A stretch of DNA of 8,224 bases from Salibacteraceae bacterium (GTDB lineage Bacteria > Bacteroidota > Bacteroidia > Flavobacteriales_G > Salibacteraceae): contig JALRDM010000089.1 in the NCBI GenBank assembly GCA_023262195.1, positions 1 to 8,224 of the forward strand, written 5' to 3'. Under the pieces are notes generated by a model that was given only the letters and a program-made list of their open reading frames with translations, did not search any database and was not told the DNA's origin. Position numbers and translations under genes: made by a program. Below, piece by piece: positions 7,433 through 8,224 of this stretch; position 1 is the stretch's first letter, and the number at the start of each line of letters is the position of its first letter.

Positions 7433-7572
7433 CATTGGAAATCGTTCTGTCGCTCTTTTGAGTAAAATCAGGAGGGAGGAAAGTCCGGACAGCTTAGAGC
7501 GCCAAACCTTGAGAAACCAAGGGTGCAATCAAGAAATTGTTTGCATCAGAAAGTGCCACAGAAAACAAACCG

Positions 7573-7591
7573 CCCTGAGCTTGTCGAAGGG
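7573..7591 (+). repeat. CCCTGAGCTTGTCGAAGGG repeat forming the P12-position stem of rnpB
   Basis: The 19-mer, or its complement CCCTTCGACAAGCTCAGGG, is one I know as a very abundant dispersed repeat in many bacterial genomes and metagenomes. Here it fills the variable stem between ACCGCC and GGTAAGGG, which corresponds to P12 of the E. coli RNA. CCCT/AGGG at its ends can pair. That it is the dispersed repeat rests on memory; its location within rnpB is direct observation. Confidence 0.6.
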
Positions 7592-7687
7592 TAAGGGTGA
7601 AAACGTGAGGTAAGAGCTCACGCGCTTTCCGAGTAATCGGAATTTGGGTAAACCTTTTGGGCTGCAAGACCATGTAAACCCGGGTAG

Positions 7688-7703
7688 TCGCGATTTATCG
7701 CGA
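7688..7703 (+). repeat. Perfect palindromic hairpin TCGCGATTTATCGCGA inside rnpB
   Basis: Six-base arms TCGCGA (7688-7693 and 7698-7703) flank a TTTA loop, between GTAAACCCGGG and AGGGCTGCTCG in the P15-P17 region. In relatives as I remember them this stretch is shorter. The unit resembles short CGCGATAAATCGCG-type palindromes dispersed in bacterial genomes. It can simply be an RNA stem; insertion origin is inference. Confidence 0.5.
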
Positions 7704-7758
7704 TGAAAGGGCTGCTCGTTCGACCGGGAGGGTAGGTCGCATAGATAAATGACAGAAG

Positions 7759-7775
7759 TCTCGATTTATTCGGGA
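7759..7775 (+). repeat. Extra hairpin between the P2 and P4 3' strands of rnpB
   Basis: TCTCGA (7759-7764) pairs with TCGGGA (7770-7775), including one G-U pair, around a five-base loop. It lies between the P2 3' strand and ACAGAATCCGG, where E. coli has only about four unpaired bases. It shares the CGATTTAT core with the hairpin at 7688-7703. Confidence 0.5.
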
Positions 7776-7800
7776 TACAGAATCCGGCTTATAGATTTCT

Positions 7801-7831
7801 AAAGCTCTGATCGAAAGGTCAGAGCTTTTTT
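7801..7831 (+). terminator. Intrinsic terminator of rnpB
   Basis: AAAGCTCTGA (7801-7810) and TCAGAGCTTT (7819-7828) are perfect complements. The stem extends by a U-G and a C-G pair to a GAAA tetraloop (7813-7816), giving about 12 pairs, with a six-T run at 7826-7831. It begins directly after the P1 stem of rnpB. On the other strand the T-run is short and interrupted, so it probably works mainly for rnpB. Confidence 0.92.
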
Positions 7832-7846
7832 CGTTTCAAAACCAGG

Positions 7847-8224
7847 CTAGTCGTAACTGATGCGTTGATGGAAAATTCCGTGTAGCGCAAGCTTCAATGC
7901 GCGCTTGGCAGCGCTTATGTCTTGAAAAGTAATGGGGGCATCTTCAAACTGGCCCTCGTTTCGCTGATAGTCGACCAAGCCGTCTACCAATTGGTTGATG
8001 GAGTCTTTGTCATACTTTTTTAATGTACGCGATGCTGCTTCCACACTATCGGCCATCATGAGTATAGCCTGTTCTTTGGTTTTAGGTGTGGGCCCTGGAT
8101 AGCTAAATAGAGACTCATCTAAGGTCAACCCTTGACTCTTGGCATTTTCTTGAGCCTTTTTTAAGAAGAATCGCACAGTGCTGGTGCCGTGATGGGTTTG
8201 GATAAATTGGATGAGGTCCATCGG
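7847..8224 (-). CDS. PgpH-like HD-domain phosphohydrolase, C-terminal fragment (5' end beyond window)
   Basis: The last 125 codons plus a stop (TAG at 7849-7847) of a membrane HD phosphohydrolase resembling PgpH, the 7TM-HD enzyme that hydrolyses cyclic di-AMP to pApA. The frame is open to the right edge (a Pro codon precedes the ATG at 8221), so that ATG is internal. Counting from it, the visible part of the HD domain has the double His of QTHHGT (H10, H11), the typical YPGPTPKTKE (41-50), and MADSVEAASR (56-65), whose Asp is a conserved metal-site residue of HD enzymes. The end, ALHGIFHQRISY, is also typical of the family. The HD doublet itself, the transmembrane segments and the extracytoplasmic domain lie outside the window. 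The gene converges on rnpB and stops 15 bases past its terminator. Family call strong; cyclic di-AMP as substrate is from family knowledge. Confidence 0.88.
   Translation of the reverse strand, partial: PMDLIQFIQTHHGTSTVRFFLKKAQENAKSQGLTLDESLFSYPGPTPKTKEQAILMMADSVEAASRTLKKYDKDSINQLVDGLVDYQRNEGQFEDAPITFQDISAAKRALKLALHGIFHQRISYD

Larger units (their letters stand above)
7437..7800 (+). ncRNA. rnpB: RNase P RNA (class A), catalytic RNA of ribonuclease P
   Basis: The ribozyme that trims the 5' leader from precursor tRNAs, working with the RnpA protein. Universal segments are present: GAGGAAAGTCCGGAC at 7476-7490 (P4 5' strand), AGTGCCACAGAAA at 7552-7564, GTAAGGGTGAAA at 7591-7602, and ACAGAATCCGGCTTATAG at 7777-7794 (P4 3' strand). 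P1 closes the molecule (GGAAATC 7437-7443 with GATTTCT 7794-7800, one G-U pair), P2 is TTCTGTC 7445-7451 with GACAGAA 7751-7757, P13 is CGTGAG 7604-7609 with CTCACG 7617-7622, and P14 is TTCCGA 7627-7632 with TCGGAA 7637-7642. Ends are set from P1 and may be off by a few bases. The predicted length of about 364 nt is normal for class A. The core is intact while three outer stems look repeat-derived (listed separately). An upstream promoter element and a downstream intrinsic terminator frame it as an independent transcript. Confidence 0.97.

Overview
The window reads as chromosomal DNA of a Bacteroidota bacterium (flavobacterial or cytophagal type), of moderate GC. Pointers: a Tgt whose C-terminal region lacks the usual zinc cysteines, a tgt gene running directly into an LptF/LptG-type permease, an Smr protein of the Bacteroidota 'DLHxHEL' kind with an N-terminal SH3-like domain, an exact TAnnTTTG promoter element before rnpB, and no purine-rich ribosome binding sites at the starts. 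Two genes appear to start with TTG.

Layout. 1-821 (+): 3' part of a DNA/RNA non-specific endonuclease with two C-terminal Cys/His modules; its 5' end lies outside the window. 867-3073 (+): tgt and an LptF/LptG-family permease, overlapping by one base (TGATG). 3074-4447 (-): a two-domain protein, thiol dioxygenase (cysteine dioxygenase-like cupin) plus SAM methyltransferase. 4448-4552: short divergent intergenic region with a perfect 8-bp inverted repeat. 4553-5941 (+): DUF819 membrane protein, probably a transporter. 5938-6786 (-): membrane-anchored J-domain protein. 6787-6887: divergent region with four degenerate 7-bp repeats. 6888-7421 (+): Smr-domain protein. About 7437-7800 (+): rnpB, the RNase P RNA, with its own promoter element and a strong intrinsic terminator at 7801-7831. 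7847-8224 (-): 3' end of a PgpH-like HD phosphohydrolase gene, truncated by the window edge.

Most of the window is housekeeping: tRNA modification, LPS export, tRNA 5' processing, cyclic dinucleotide turnover, chaperone function. The accessory-looking parts are the dioxygenase-methyltransferase fusion with its divergent putative transporter, which may form a small sulfur-metabolite module (inference from position only), and the nuclease with Cys/His modules. The feature most worth checking is rnpB. Its core is canonical, but one peripheral stem is an exact copy of a motif I know as a widely dispersed bacterial repeat (CCCTGAGCTTGTCGAAGGG), and two other outer hairpins share a CGATTTAT core, as if small palindromic repeats had been accommodated in an essential ribozyme. 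I saw no CRISPR array, tRNA, insertion sequence or phage gene. No gene-free stretch exceeds 300 bases apart from rnpB itself.
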